Of a stretch of DNA of 64,000 nucleotides, positions 1 to 9,700 are shown piece after piece (the first letter of the stretch is position 1; every line of letters begins with the position of its first letter). Source of the stretch: Pichia kudriavzevii (lineage: Eukaryota > Ascomycota > Pichiomycetes > Pichiales > Pichiaceae); NCBI RefSeq assembly GCF_003054445.1, contig NC_042509.1, positions 434,001 through 498,000 of the forward strand, in the 5' to 3' direction. The position numbers were made by a program, and so were the translations under genes. Under the pieces are notes generated by a model. That model searched no databases and was not told where the DNA came from. It worked only from the letters and a program-made list of their open reading frames with translations.

Positions 1-100
1 GACTTCTTAAAGTTTAAGTGGTCAATGTTAACCGATAGGTTATACATTCTACACTTTTGAAAAAAATATTATTTTTTCTTCTCTCCTTCATAGAACACGA

Positions 101-196
101 TTTCACAATTTCACAATTTCACAATTTCGCAATTTCACAATTTCACAATTTCACAATTTCGCAATTTCGCAATTTCACAATTTCGCAATTTCGCAT
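101..196. repeat. 9-bp tandem repeat (tttcacaat / tttcgcaat)
   Basis: About ten and a half copies of a 9-bp unit lie head to tail. They differ mainly by one A/G transition (tttcAcaat against tttcGcaat). It is a non-coding minisatellite. Confidence 0.95.
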
Positions 197-243
197 TTTT
201 CTTCAATTGTCATGACGACAACGGCGGAAAAAAAAAATGCCAG

Positions 244-288
244 ATCACGTGACAAGACACAGTACACAAAGCGAACATAACACGTGAT
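244..288. promoter_or_regulatory. Pair of Cbf1-type ATCACGTG sites
   Basis: ATCACGTG is read at 244-251 on the plus strand and again as its reverse complement at 281-288. Both fit the yeast Cbf1 consensus RTCACRTG. They face in opposite directions, 37 bp apart, next to a minisatellite. Binding is inferred from the consensus only. Confidence 0.5.
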
Positions 289-354
289 TGGATGTTGGTT
301 CTATTGGTACTTATATTATTATATACAAGATAAAATAAACAGATTGAATTGGTT

Positions 355-1341
355 TTATTTAGAAGGCAGCCTATTTTCAACAATCTCCCAATCGATTGCA
401 TTGATGACGTTGTTAACGTATTGTTTCTTACCAAAGACGCCATAGTCTCTCAACCAGAATGATGGGTTTGAACCTATTGCAAACAATGGAGTAATTTGGA
501 ATTCATTAACGTTATTGAATTTAGCATCTTCAAGATTTGGAATAGAAGAATTAGTTTCTGATTCACCAGAGACACGCTTATCATGTTCTCTACCATTTGA
601 AATTCTACGATTTGTAAAATTGAGAGGTATACCTGAATTGTAAGTATTTAAGATTGACAAGTGAGACAATTTATTGAAATCATTCGTTGAGGCATCAATA
701 TGGTTATAAGTCAACCAAGTATAACCGTTACCTTTGATTGATGCAGCGGAATGGAACAACAATGTTTGGAACTCCTCTATTGAGCCAAATGACTTATTGA
801 TCAATTTGACCAAATCAGAGTTGAGGGGGCTTGACTTGAACGATGGTTTGAAAGTGATGAGGGAGTCTGGTTTGGCCAAGGTTGGGATTGGGGAGGTTGA
901 TGACTTTAATGACGAGAGGAAGTAGTACAAGTTATAGATCGAAGCTGTTGAGTCGAAGAGGTATGATTCGTTAGGATCGAATCTTTTTGCTATATCATAC
1001 AAGAGGTTCTTATATTGGTTGATGACTTTATTGGAGGTGTTTTCGTTCAGTGAGGAGTCGTTGAAACAATGGGAATAATCGTGATGAGACAAGGACTGGA
1101 AAATGTATTTGATATCTTCCAGTTTATGATTGAGCTGATCATACCAAATGTCGTTCAAAGTCGATTGGGAGAATATGCCGGGCAATCCTTTGTTCTGAGT
1201 ATTGAATTCATTCAACCTGTCGACCTGTGGTAGCTGGATCTTACCCAAAAGGATGTTGAAGTCTGACTCTGAGGAGACCGAGAGCTGTTGCCTCAAAGAG
1301 GATGAGGTCGAGATGAACCTGGTGAAACGTCTGGCGAGCAT
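355..1341 (-). CDS. MRP1/RSM26: Mitochondrial small-subunit ribosomal protein of the Fe/Mn-SOD fold (mS42/mS43, MRP1/RSM26 type)
   Basis: Encodes 328 residues. The N-terminus (MLARRFTRFISTSSSLRQQ) is basic and Ser/Thr/Leu-rich with no acidic residue, a typical mitochondrial presequence. The C-terminus (WLRDYGVFGKKQYVNNVINA, then IDWEIVENRL) has the pattern of the last helices of iron/manganese superoxide dismutases, and FHSAASIKGNGYTWL resembles the SOD core. In yeast this fold was recruited to the mitoribosomal small subunit as Mrp1 (mS43) and Rsm26 (mS42), which pair with each other. I do not see a full set of SOD metal ligands, so a structural role is more likely than an enzyme. Length is close to Mrp1 (321) and longer than Rsm26 (266), so I cannot decide which paralogue it is. 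It shares its promoter region with GLC7, which is divergent. Confidence 0.8.
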   Translation of the reverse strand: MLARRFTRFISTSSSLRQQLSVSSESDFNILLGKIQLPQVDRLNEFNTQNKGLPGIFSQSTLNDIWYDQLNHKLEDIKYIFQSLSHHDYSHCFNDSSLNENTSNKVINQYKNLLYDIAKRFDPNESYLFDSTASIYNLYYFLSSLKSSTSPIPTLAKPDSLITFKPSFKSSPLNSDLVKLINKSFGSIEEFQTLLFHSAASIKGNGYTWLTYNHIDASTNDFNKLSHLSILNTYNSGIPLNFTNRRISNGREHDKRVSGESETNSSIPNLEDAKFNNVNEFQITPLFAIGSNPSFWLRDYGVFGKKQYVNNVINAIDWEIVENRLPSK

Positions 1342-2131
1342 TATAGGTGTTGGTGCGAGATGTGTAGTAAGTTCGTTCCCAGGTGGAGGGTTAGTCTGTC
1401 TGTTTGAATGGACAGGTATTGGTTTACAGTCAAGCCAACTTCTTCGACATTTGAACTGAAGAATTTCAAAATGTTGAATGTATAAGATGCGATAAAATGA
1501 AAATAAATTAAAAAATCAGAAATAAAATAAAATGAAAATAACATTAAATGGAAAATAAAATTAAATGGAAAAAAATAAAATAAAATGAAAAAAAAGAAAA
1601 ATAAAATAAAATGAAAAAAAAAATAAAATGAAAAAAAAAATAAAAAAAATGAAAAAAAAAAGTTATGCCGAGTTACCCGGCTCTGAATGGGCGACACGAG
1701 GCATTTTAAGGAAGAAAATAAAAGTTTTTTTTTCTGTTTCTCTCCCACGCTTTATACGCCCTTCGCGCCTGCCGCATTCGGCGACGAAAAACAAAAAAAA
1801 GAAAACCCTTTGCAGAAATGCGCGCGAAAATTGAAGAAGGCAAAAAAAAAAAAGGTTTTTACATTAGAAAAGTTGCGAGAAAAATGGAACTGAAGGAAGA
1901 AGAAATGCAAAATTGGAAACGCAAAATGGAAATGGAAATGGAATTGGAAGTGGAAACGCAAATGCAACGAACGCCTATCTATTTTTTGTTGAATTGTTAA
2001 GGATACAGTCCCGTCCCATTCCTTCCGCAGACTCCCCCCACACCCATTCGACCATTCAAGAGTAAGGTAAGGGAATTATAGATAGACACATACATCGGCA
2101 CCTACTACATACATACATATATATATATATA
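1342..2131. promoter_or_regulatory. Divergent promoter region of the mitoribosomal gene and GLC7
   Basis: The left part (about 1490-1660) is an A-rich tract built of AAATAAAATGAAAA-like units. It is followed by a Reb1-type TTACCCGG (1673-1680), CCCACGCTTT (1744-1753), TTCGCGCC (1762-1769), an 18-base GACGAAAAACAAAAAAAA (1783-1800) and GCGCGCGAAAA (from about 1819). A (TA)n run ends directly at the GLC7 start codon. Short open frames here are low-complexity readings of the A-tracts and are not called as genes. Confidence 0.6.
1673..1680 (+). promoter_or_regulatory. Reb1-type site TTACCCGG
   Basis: Exact match to the Reb1 consensus TTACCCG followed by G. It lies between the divergent mitoribosomal gene and GLC7, next to long A-tracts as expected for a nucleosome-depleted region. 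Two other divergent mitoribosomal promoters in the window have the same octamer. Confidence 0.6.
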
Positions 2132-3073
2132 ATGACTGATATTGAGGCAGATGTTGATTCTATTATTGATAGACTACTAGATGTTCGAGGTTCAAGACCG
2201 GGTAAACAGGTTCAACTATTAGAGCACGAAATCAAATATCTATGTACAAAGGCACGTGAGATATTTATCCAACAGCCAATTTTACTAGAATTGGAGGCGC
2301 CAATCAAGATTTGTGGCGATATCCATGGACAATATTATGATTTATTGAGGCTCTTTGAATATGGAGCCTTTCCACCAGAGGCGAATTATTTGTTTTTGGG
2401 TGACTATGTCGATAGGGGTAAGCAATCGTTAGAGACTATATGTTTGTTATTAGCATATAAGATCAAATATCCAGAGAATTTTTTCATTTTAAGGGGTAAT
2501 CATGAATGTGCATCAATCAACAGAATTTATGGGTTTTACGATGAGTGTAAGAGACGTTATAACATCAAGTTATGGAAAACTTTTACAGACTGTTTCAACT
2601 GTTTACCGATTGCAGCAATTATTGACGAAAAGATCTTTACAATGCATGGGGGTTTGAGTCCAGATTTAAACACAATGGAGCAAATCAGGAGAATCATGAG
2701 ACCTACGGATATACCAGATGTTGGGTTATTATGCGATTTGTTATGGAGTGATCCAGATAAGGATATAATGGGATGGTCGGAGAATGATAGAGGTGTGTCA
2801 TTTACGTTTGGTCCAGATGTTGTGTCTAGATTTTTGCAAAAGCACGATATGGATTTGATTTGTAGGGCCCACCAAGTTGTTGAAGATGGTTATGAGTTTT
2901 TCAGCAAACGTCAATTGGTTACGATTTTTAGTGCTCCAAATTACTGTGGAGAGTTTGACAATGCCGGTGCAATGATGAGTGTTGATGAGAGTTTATTGTG
3001 TTCGTTCCAAATTTTGAAGCCGGCAGAGAAGAAGAAATATCCAATAAAGAAGAAGGGGGGTAGAATATACTAA
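2132..3073 (+). CDS. GLC7: Protein phosphatase PP1 catalytic subunit
   Basis: Encodes 313 residues, very close to yeast Glc7 (312). This is the essential type-1 Ser/Thr phosphatase acting in glycogen metabolism, mitosis, mRNA 3'-end processing and glucose signalling through regulatory subunits. The phosphoesterase signatures are intact: GDIHG (D63, H65), GDYVDRG (about 90-96) and RGNHE with the catalytic H124, then [14 protein letters not shown] near the C-terminus. The start is the only ATG that gives the family N-terminus ([15 protein letters not shown]). S. cerevisiae GLC7 has an intron; this copy reads through as a single exon. The basic tail ends KKKGGRIY. The ATG is preceded directly by a short (TA)n run and CATA repeats, so the leader is AT-rich. 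Confidence 0.97.
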   Translation: MTDIEADVDSIIDRLLDVRGSRPGKQVQLLEHEIKYLCTKAREIFIQQPILLELEAPIKICGDIHGQYYDLLRLFEYGAFPPEANYLFLGDYVDRGKQSLETICLLLAYKIKYPENFFILRGNHECASINRIYGFYDECKRRYNIKLWKTFTDCFNCLPIAAIIDEKIFTMHGGLSPDLNTMEQIRRIMRPTDIPDVGLLCDLLWSDPDKDIMGWSENDRGVSFTFGPDVVSRFLQKHDMDLICRAHQVVEDGYEFFSKRQLVTIFSAPNYCGEFDNAGAMMSVDESLLCSFQILKPAEKKKYPIKKKGGRIY

Positions 3074-3432
3074 TAATAATAATCGGGACAAGCGGGGAGG
3101 TATGAACCTGCAAAACACCAAGACCACCACCTAACACAACGTAAAACTCAAAAAAAAAACATAACATAACATAACATAACATAACATCCACATCCACATC
3201 CACATCCATGCATCCATACATCCATATACACATACACACATCCATACAACCATGTCAATGATGTGTTTGAAAGCTTGTCCATTTTTTACTATCTTTGTAT
3301 CGATATCGTTCTTGAATTTATATATTTATTCATTAAATAAGTAAGAGTTTGTCAAACCAGAGTGTAGACTCGTGTGTATCAGTATATAAGTAAGTCAATA
3401 TATGTGCGATAAAGGTATAGTTTACGAGTGTA
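3074..3432. repeat. Intergenic with ATAAC and ATCCAC microsatellites
   Basis: Between convergent genes. It holds five ATAAC units (3161-3185) followed by four ATCCAC units (3186-3209) that decay into CATCCATA-like sequence up to about 3250. No gene is seen. Confidence 0.85.
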
Positions 3433-4140
3433 TCAAAAGATGGAGTTGACTAGATCCGAGCCGATTGTGGCGCCGGCACCAAAGATGGCGGCACTGCCTA
3501 GTTGATGGCCGATTTTGGACATTGTCGACTGTTGTTCCTGCCCCTGAACCTGGACGGGTTGCTGGACGTAAGGTTGGACGTATGGTTGGCCCACTGGCTG
3601 GACAACTGGTTGTTGGTAAGGCGCCGCTGGTGGGTATTGTTGAGGAGGCGGTTGTTGGTAGTACTGTTGAGGAGGTTGTTGCTGGTAGTACTGTTGAGGA
3701 GGCTGTTGCTGGTAGGACTGCTGGTATGGAGGCGGTCCCTGAGGAGGTTCAACGGTTGGTGAGGATGCCTTGTTGTTGTTAGGCACCTGGGGCAAAACAC
3801 GGTCTCTCTCCTTTAGTTTCTCCTTGTCAAAGTCTCTGTCTTCACTGTCCACGTACGGCTTGACATAGTTTGCCGGGAAGACGCCTGTTGTTCCCGTCGT
3901 AGTGTTGGTTCCCTTCCACCAGTTGTCAGAAGGTTTCTCCAAGACGGCGATAATGTCGCCCTGACTTAGCTGCAAGTCGTCATCCTGCTGCGGCGTGAAG
4001 TCATAGAGGGCCACCACCTTGTCCACCCGTGGGAGGAGCCTCTTGATCTCCAGTGCCTTATCCGTTGAGAGGGCGCCCTCTCTTACGAGCGAGTCAATCT
4101 CTCTCTTGATGGTGTCTACTGACACGGCAGTTTTGTTCAT
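3433..4140 (-). CDS. LSB1/PIN3: SH3-domain protein of the Lsb1/Pin3 family
   Basis: Encodes 235 residues from the ATG at 4140 (MNKTAVSVDTIKREIDSLV). An upstream in-frame ATG at 4233 would add 31 residues from a poly-G tract and is less likely. An N-terminal helical part is followed by an SH3 domain at about 55-110 (ALYDFTPQQDDDLQLSQGD, then NWWKG and GVFPANYV, the ALYDY, WW and PxNYV hallmarks). A long Pro/Gln/Tyr-rich stretch (PPQQYYQQQPPQQYYQQ-type repeats) and a Gly/Ala-rich end follow. Yeast Lsb1 and Pin3/Lsb2 bind Las17 (WASP), regulate actin patches and influence prion formation; the Q/Y-rich tail fits a prion-linked role. It is convergent with GLC7 and codon use is relatively GC-rich. 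Confidence 0.88.
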   Translation of the reverse strand: MNKTAVSVDTIKREIDSLVREGALSTDKALEIKRLLPRVDKVVALYDFTPQQDDDLQLSQGDIIAVLEKPSDNWWKGTNTTTGTTGVFPANYVKPYVDSEDRDFDKEKLKERDRVLPQVPNNNKASSPTVEPPQGPPPYQQSYQQQPPQQYYQQQPPQQYYQQPPPQQYPPAAPYQQPVVQPVGQPYVQPYVQQPVQVQGQEQQSTMSKIGHQLGSAAIFGAGATIGSDLVNSIF

Positions 4141-4509
4141 AGTGCTTTGAAAGGGGGGGGGGGGGTTCAAAGGGATGTCTTGATGGTCTAAGGGTAATGT
4201 GGGTGTGGCAACGTGCTGCAGCCAATGGATCAAGTAGTGGTAGAAACAGTTGGAGCGTTTCCCAGTACAAACGGTGTATGTAAATGTGCCAATGTATCAA
4301 GAAATCTATTTATTGGTTTGTATATTTATATATATTTATATATATATATTTACATATATATTTATATTCATATACACAACCCATATACGACGCCACCAGC
4401 CTTATTTCCATTTTTTTTTTTTAATTTTAAGCTATTTTTTTCTAAAAAAACACACCGCCGACGCGACGACGAGCCGACAATTTATATTTTCAAGCAGTTC
4501 CCCCCCCCC
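4141..4509. other. Intergenic, poly-G, (TA)n and poly-T tracts
   Basis: Lies upstream of the Lsb1-like gene and downstream of RPB7, both on the minus strand. It has a run of about 13 G just upstream of the Lsb1-like start (about 4149-4165), TATATATTTA repeats (about 4318-4375) and poly-T. A run of C lies next to the RPB7 stop. No gene is seen. Confidence 0.7.
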
Positions 4510-5046
4510 TTAAAGAGGTCCTAAATAATCTTCCTTAATAGACCCAATGGCACTAATCGATCCCACGTCGGCTCTAGTTCCAACGATTTTAACGCGTATG
4601 GGGACCCCGACGGAAATTACAGTATTCCCACCTCCAGTAGTACCACCAGTGCTTACATAAGCAGGCGGAGTATGTTGTGGACGATGTTCAAAGCCTGTTG
4701 GCATTAAATGTCTCGAGATAAAGACGGCCAAGGGTCCCGCATGGGCGAAGAACCCCATGGGGGAGACACTAGAGACTTGGGCGTCAACCACTTCCCCCCT
4801 AATGGGTTTCCAAACGAGGGCCTTATATTGGACGTTGAAATGAGCACAGGGGTCAAAGGGGACAACCTTACCGTGGGTTGTTGTTGAGTTAAGAATGTCG
4901 AGGACACAGACAATGTAGCCGTGTTCGCCCGTGCAAGTACCTTCAACGTCCTGGAGAAGACGGTGGCGTAGGTGGGTCTTCATGTCTGGACCGAAATGTG
5001 ACGGATGAAGCGTAAGAGTGAGGGTTAGGTCTTTAATGAAGAACAT
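4510..5046 (-). CDS. RPB7: RNA polymerase II subunit Rpb7
   Basis: Encodes 178 residues from the ATG at 5046. The N-terminus MFFIKDLTLTLTLHP is almost that of S. cerevisiae Rpb7 (MFFIKDLSLNITLHP), which fixes the start; an upstream in-frame ATG at 5127 is not needed. Rpb7 forms the Rpb4/7 stalk of Pol II, which binds nascent RNA and acts in initiation and mRNA export and decay. The N-terminal tip domain is followed by an S1/OB domain (GEVVDAQVSSVSPMGFFAHA, then SRHLMP). The C-terminus keeps the family end IGSIKEDYLG. It is 7 residues longer than the 171-residue yeast protein, through a Gly/Thr-rich insert (TGGTTGGG) in the S1 part. Divergent from MRPL23. Confidence 0.97.
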   Translation of the reverse strand: MFFIKDLTLTLTLHPSHFGPDMKTHLRHRLLQDVEGTCTGEHGYIVCVLDILNSTTTHGKVVPFDPCAHFNVQYKALVWKPIRGEVVDAQVSSVSPMGFFAHAGPLAVFISRHLMPTGFEHRPQHTPPAYVSTGGTTGGGNTVISVGVPIRVKIVGTRADVGSISAIGSIKEDYLGPL

Positions 5047-5794
5047 CTCTGCGATGGAGGTGTATTGTGTGACAATTATAACAGTTGCTAGTGGACAAAC
5101 TGGTAACTGGAGTGTATGAGGTGACACTTAGAGAAGGTGTATGAGATAAGAGACGTAGTATGCAAAAGGACTCGTTGACAATTGGTCAATGTCCTATATG
5201 ATATTGGAATGAGTTTTGGTATGTATGGTGTAAGCACAATCCTTGGATATGTTTAGTATATGTTTAGTATATATAATAATATATTTATAATATATAAATA
5301 TAATTATATAGATATAGATATACAGCTATACATATATATCCATATCCATGTAGATATACGTATGTTGGTCCATACAGTGTGTTTTTTTCAGTTTCCAGTG
5401 CACGCGAAGGTAAAAAAAAAAAAAAGAACCCCCCAATTTTTCCAAAAAGGCGAGTTTTCGCGCGATGTGAGATTTTTTTTTTTCCCCAGCAGAAGATTCG
5501 CGCCTTCCTAAAGCAGACGCGCGAAAAACAAAAAATAACGTTTGAGGGAAAATTTTTCCAGTTTCTGTAATTTGGGGGGTGGTGCACTGTCGACGAGAGA
5601 GGCCAATGCGAGAAAAAAAAAATGAGAGTGAACAATTTTGTGTGTGGTGAGTGTGGTGAGTGTTAGTGAATATGAGATTAAGTGAAATATTCTTTTTCAA
5701 ACAAATATGAGTAAATAGATATACACTACTAAAAGTTGGTATATTTGTATACACCAAAACAACATAGTGACCGACGGTTATAGAAACAACAAGA
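5047..5794. promoter_or_regulatory. Divergent promoter region of RPB7 and MRPL23
   Basis: TA-rich microsatellites (about 5255-5345) are followed by poly-A and poly-T tracts. TTCGCGCC lies at 5497-5504, followed by CGCGCGAAAAACAAAAAA at about 5517-5534. This repeats a two-part pattern also seen upstream of GLC7 and YPT7. There is no TTACCCG site. Short open frames in both directions are low complexity and rejected. Confidence 0.55.
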
Positions 5795-6325
5795 ATGTCG
5801 AACATTATTGGAAAAGCGGGGCTTGGTCTTGTGAGGGCGTGGCACCATGTAGATCTCTCCAAGGACGAGCGTACATTGGGTCGCTTGGCGTCGTCGATTG
5901 CCATTGCTCTCATTGGCAAGCATAAGCCAATTGTACATGAGACAGAAGATGCTGGCGACTATGTTGTTGTCTCCAACTGCCAGCATCTCAAGGTCACTGG
6001 CCGCAAGCTAGTCGAGAAGACGTATTGGTCGCACACCACCAGACCGGGTTCCGGGAAGGCCACTCCTATGGAGAAGGTGATTGATGACTATGGTTATGGA
6101 GAAGTTGTTAGACGTGCCGTGTCCCGGATGCTTCCAAAGGACAGACACAGAAAGGCTAGGTTACAGAGACTCAAGGTCTTTGACGGCTCCACCCATCCAT
6201 ATAGGGGGAACATCATTGCTTGGGCAGACGAAACACCTCTAGTGGAGAAGGCCATCTTGGAGGCCAAGGTGAGGAACGAACAGCTCTCCAAGTTCAACGA
6301 GCTCCTCAAGGAGAAGAAGTTGTAG
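5795..6325 (+). CDS. MRPL23: Mitochondrial large-subunit ribosomal protein uL13m
   Basis: Encodes 176 residues (yeast Mrpl23 is 163). The uL13 family pattern is clear: WHHVDLSKDERTLGRLAS at the N-terminus, then KHKPIVHETEDAGDYVVVSN, the signature VRRAVSRMLPKDRHRKARL and LKVFDGSTHPY. It is a component of the 54S mitoribosomal subunit. The start at 5795 is the first ATG of the frame and gives a short N-terminus like that of the yeast protein. It is divergent from RPB7 and followed by a 7-bp repeat array. Confidence 0.96.
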   Translation: MSNIIGKAGLGLVRAWHHVDLSKDERTLGRLASSIAIALIGKHKPIVHETEDAGDYVVVSNCQHLKVTGRKLVEKTYWSHTTRPGSGKATPMEKVIDDYGYGEVVRRAVSRMLPKDRHRKARLQRLKVFDGSTHPYRGNIIAWADETPLVEKAILEAKVRNEQLSKFNELLKEKKL

Positions 6326-6746
6326 TTTACCTCCCCCCCAACTAGGCGCAAACGGCTCTCTGCTCTCTGCTCTTTGCTCATTGCTCTCTGCTCTCTGCTC
6401 TTTGCTCATTGCTCTCTGCTCTTTGCTCTTTGTTCTCTTGCCGCTGGACACTGGCTGCTGTCCTCACTTGTATATAGAGGCCTCTCTAGACCCTCTTTTA
6501 CGTTCCTGTATAGGTTGTTTTATATTTTTGGTATATGGTCATTATAGTGTAATACACAACATTAAAGACAAATAACACAGGGTGAGTCTCGGTGTGCTTA
6601 GGGGGGAGGATATGGTAGGTACTCATTTGCAGTGTATCGACATGTCTTAAATTTACAAAGATTCTTATATAGTCTTCCTTATTGTAGCTACTAGTATACT
6701 GGTCAGACACCAATTTCCGTCAATGGCCTCTCACGTCCTCCGGCCT
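6326..6746. other. Intergenic between MRPL23 and RPB2 (convergent)
   Basis: Holds the 3' ends of both genes and a CT-rich tandem array (6356-6432). The rest has no recognisable feature. Confidence 0.7.
6356..6432. repeat. 28-bp higher-order array of 7-bp units (ctctctg / ctctttg / ctcattg)
   Basis: Seven-base units are ordered ctctctg, ctctctg, ctctttg, ctcattg. The 28-bp block repeats exactly (6356-6383 and 6384-6411), then continues as ctctctg, ctctttg, ctctttg. It lies just after the MRPL23 stop. Confidence 0.92.
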
Positions 6747-9700
6747 TCACCTGACCGTGTAACTACTCTTTTGAGTGTACAATCTTGGCGTGATGTTCAT
6801 CGCCATCAATTCCTGGAATAGCAACTTTGCAGCATACGGAATGTGGATTTGGAAAATGTTGGTCTTGTTCTTACAACTCTTACATTCAAATTGTCCCTTC
6901 TTTAAATTTGCAACAACACTCATCAACCCACAGATTCCACAGACATGCACCCGGAACGCATCCGAACTGTCCATCAATCTCTCCTTCAAAAACCCAGCAG
7001 CTCCGTGCGCAATCATACAGTCTCTCTCCATCTCTCCGAATCTTAACCCACCATCTCTTGCTCGTCCCTCCATTGGCTGCCTGGTTAGGTTCTGATATGG
7101 GCCTCTCGCACGTGCATGGATCTTATCGTCAACCATATGTCTCAATCTCTGGTAGTACGTTGGGCCAAAGAAAACCTGTGCCATCAGTTTCTTACCCGTA
7201 TGTCCATTATACATAACTTCAAAACCTCTAGATTGGTACCCATTTTCCCTCAATAATTTCGAAACTGCATCCACAGTTAAATCGGTAAATGGCGTCGCAT
7301 CACCTTCATAACCTCTCAAAGACGCAACCTTCGATAATAGACATTCAATCAAATGCGCAACAGTCATTCTACTTGGAATTGCATGGGGGTTGATAATCAA
7401 ATCAGGCACTATACCTTCACTTGTAAATGGCATATCCTCATTTCTATACGTGATACCAATGGTACCCTTCTGTCCATGTCTCGAGGCAAACTTGTCTCCA
7501 ATTTGTGGCACCTTCGTGGTTCTCATTCTGACCTTGACAAACCTTAGACCTTCACTGTTGGTTGTTAACAGGACTTGATCAACAATACCACTTTCTGTCG
7601 CCCTCAATGGCGTACTTGCGTCTCTCTTGGTATGGTATTTGGTTCTTTGTCCCAACTCCTCAGTATCCGGTGGTATTGGGACTGTTTTACCAATGATAAT
7701 ATCATCACCAGATACTCGAACACCAGGTGAAATTAACCCATCATCATCCAATTTCTCATAAGTCCCAGCCTTGAATCCTAAAGTATTTGACCTCATTGGC
7801 TTCTCAAATTCTTCAACAACAGATATACCATTTCTTCTCTCCTGATCCATATAGGACCTGAAAAATAATGACCTGAATAAACCCCTATCAATGGACGATT
7901 GGTTCATAATCATCGAATCTTCTTGGTTGTAACCAGAATAACAACAAATTGCAACAATCGCATTTTGACCTGCAGGTAATTCTCTAAACTTCAAAAACTC
8001 CATAGACTGCGTCTTGGCTAATGGCTTCTGTGGATAGTATAGAATATTTGCCATTGTATCCATTCTAACATTGTAATTGGTTAAGAAAACACCCATTGCT
8101 TGTTTACCCATAGCCGATTGGTATGTATTTCTTGGCGATTGGTTATGATCTGGAAATGGAATGATCGATGCCGCAACACCTAAAATCATAGATGGATGAA
8201 TTTCACAATGTGTGAAGGAATGCGAATTGATATGACTCTTAATTCTCTTATCACTTTGGATCAAGTTACCATTCTCATCATGATCCTGGTTCATGTGCTC
8301 ATCATCTTCGCCATTTTGGTTATTGAAACTTAGATCTTCACTCGACATTGCAATTAATACAGTTTCTTCTTCTTCTGCATCCAAATATTCAACAATGCCT
8401 TCACTTAGTAAAGATTCCCAGCCGTAGATTCTTTGTAATGGTTCTAAAGGTTCGCCGTTTTCATCAAACTCATCATCCTGTGGAATCTCCTCCACCTCTC
8501 TATCCAAAATTTTCCGGCAATGTTCCTTGGTTAACTTCAAACCACCTTTATTTTCAGAATCTGGATCATCATCAACAATAAATAATGGTCTATAGACTCT
8601 ACCTGCATCTGTGAAAATCTTAAATTCTCGCTCTCTAATATCTCTAATCAAAGAAACTTCGGATGATATAGTACCACTTCTTCTTAATTGCCTCATTGTA
8701 TCAACTAACATACCTGGATCTCTATGGGTACCAACCCAATTACCGTTTAAGAAAACCCTGGTTGATAATTTATGCTCCTGTGGATCATAATCAGATATTG
8801 GTTCCAATCCCCACTCTTCTAACAAGTAGGTGATCGGTTCAGATGCAGAACCAACAGATATACATGACATCAATGACAAGTTCTTGACCAAACCACAGGC
8901 TTGACCTTCAGGTGTCTCCGCAGGACATACCAATCCCCAATGAGTGTTATGCAACTGCCTTGGCTTGGCCAATTTACCATCTCTACCAATTGGTGTATTT
9001 GTTCTTCTCAAATGTGACAAAGTTGAAGAATATGTATATCTGTTCAAGACTTGGGAAACACCAGCCTTCGAGGACATGGCCTTCTTTTGTTCTCCCCAAT
9101 TACCGGTTGCCAAAGAATATTTCAAGCCGGATGTAATTGTAGTCGATTTAACTGCAGAAACAATATTAAAGTCTTCACCATGTTCAATACATCTCTGCAT
9201 ATATCTATAGATATCACGAGAGAGTTTTCTGAATAAGATTCTGAATAAATTGGCCAATAGAGGACCAGCCAAATCTAATCTCTTCTTACCAAAATGATCT
9301 CTATCATCTTGTTCCTTTCTCTCCAATGCACACAACAATAATCTGTTGATGATATACCCAAAGAAATATGCCTTGTTAGTTTCATGACCACCATCTTGTG
9401 AAATATGAGGTAAAAATTCCCTTTGTAAGATATCCTTGGCAAACTGAATTCTACGTTCTCTTTTAATACCAACAGCATTACCTCTTCTACCAATGTAATC
9501 AAGTGCAACTTCTTGAGATTGGATTAAGAAACCTTCTTCAATACAAGGCTTTAACATTTCCAACATCTGCCAATCGTCGTCATCGTAACAAATATGTTGT
9601 AAGATATCACCATCTTCAATAACACCCAAAGCTCTAAAGACAATAACAATTGGAACATCTGTTTTAATATAAGGTAAGGTAGTTTTGATTGAACGACCAA

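Larger units (their letters stand above)
1..354. other. Intergenic left edge with minisatellite and two E-boxes
   Basis: No gene is visible. The stretch holds a 9-bp minisatellite (101-196) and two CACGTG sites (246-251 and 281-286), and it ends at the 3' end of the minus-strand mitoribosomal gene. The E-boxes probably serve a gene beyond the left edge, since the gene to the right points towards them with its 3' end. Confidence 0.6.

Noticed and set aside
101-196. CRISPR-like regular short repeats
   Set aside because: The units are 9 bp, contiguous, without spacers, and the genome is eukaryotic.
965-985. tRNA T-arm-like GATTCGTTAGGATCGAATC
   Set aside because: It lies inside a coding region and no cloverleaf forms around it.
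1341-1990. Several open frames of 60-135 codons around 1.35-2.0 kb on both strands
   Set aside because: They read through A- or T-rich tracts (Phe/Lys-rich peptides) in a promoter and resemble no family.
6775-9236. Plus-strand open frames opposite RPB2
   Set aside because: They are antisense readings of a highly conserved gene, with no own start context or family pattern.
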